Source of the DNA: Intoshia linei
Lineage: Eukaryota; Orthonectida; Rhopaluridae
Direction: 5' to 3'
DNA length: 32,698 nt
Assembly: GCA_001642005.1 (NCBI GenBank)
Contig: LWCA01000316.1
Location: 1-32,698 of the forward strand
The notes under the pieces are model-generated. The model was not told the DNA's origin and did not search any database. It saw nothing but the letters and a program-made list of their open reading frames with translations. Every line of letters starts with the position of its first letter. The stretch's first letter is position 1. This document shows positions 32,570 through 32,698 of this stretch, one piece after another. The position numbers and the translations under genes were made by a program.

Positions 32570-32698
32570 GTAATTTGTTAAATTTTACGTAAAATATTGG
32601 TGTTAAATATTTATATATGTTACAGGCAGTTTGAAAATCCAGGCAATTTGAATTATTAGTCACGTTGCTATTTAACCTAATTAATTAGAGTAAAATAA

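Noticed and set aside
32620-32698. Possible next GATM exon after TTACAG near 32625
   Set aside because: The frames contain early stops and lack the SQVTN-type sequence expected after the exon-4 end; the next exon is probably outside the window.

Overview
This is nuclear DNA from a small, very AT-rich invertebrate animal. No bacterial features are present: genes are split by GT-AG introns, several are animal-specific, and DNA-transposon debris is common. Many introns are only 36-60 bases long, others exceed 1 kb. A compact-genome, possibly parasitic, spiralian such as an orthonectid would fit, but that is a guess from style, not an identification.

Layout. 1-821: decayed pol fragment of a Ty3/gypsy retrotransposon. 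1210-8117 (minus): seven-exon cell-adhesion receptor of the IGSF9/Turtle type (signal peptide, four Ig domains, two FN3 domains, one membrane helix, short tail), with one frame break in the first FN3 domain; its introns hold two hAT-type MITEs and a 150-base tandem array. 9019-13464 (minus): complete SF3B3, six exons, 1216 residues. 13641-14472 (plus): complete UPF0598 (C8orf82) protein, five exons, 206 residues, head-to-head with SF3B3 across 176 bases. 14873-15293 (plus): unidentified membrane-protein-like exon(s). 15294-17603: no gene; one copy of a foldback-like repeat. 17604-20409 (minus): complete SGF29, nine exons, 313 residues. 20637-20808: a 172-base mariner/pogo-type MITE. 21204-21434 (minus): unassigned exon-like ORF. 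21485-25652 (minus): complete SLC9B-type Na+/H+ antiporter, nine exons, 478 residues. 26599-32569 (plus): the first four exons of GATM (glycine amidinotransferase), which runs off the right edge; its introns hold most of the repeat family, an hAT MITE with perfect 8-base target duplications, and a recent 120-base duplication.

The genes are unrelated housekeeping and cell-surface functions (splicing, chromatin reading, ion exchange, creatine synthesis, adhesion), not a pathway cluster. Exon models were built by hand from homology remembered for the families, GT-AG sites and exact reading-phase agreement across every junction; totals divide by three for SF3B3, C8orf82, SGF29, SLC9B and the GATM portion, and fail by one base for the IGSF9-like gene. 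I do not see a new defence or enzymatic system. The most unusual items are the foldback repeat family, the unidentified membrane gene, the unassigned exon at 21204-21434, and the broken adhesion receptor.
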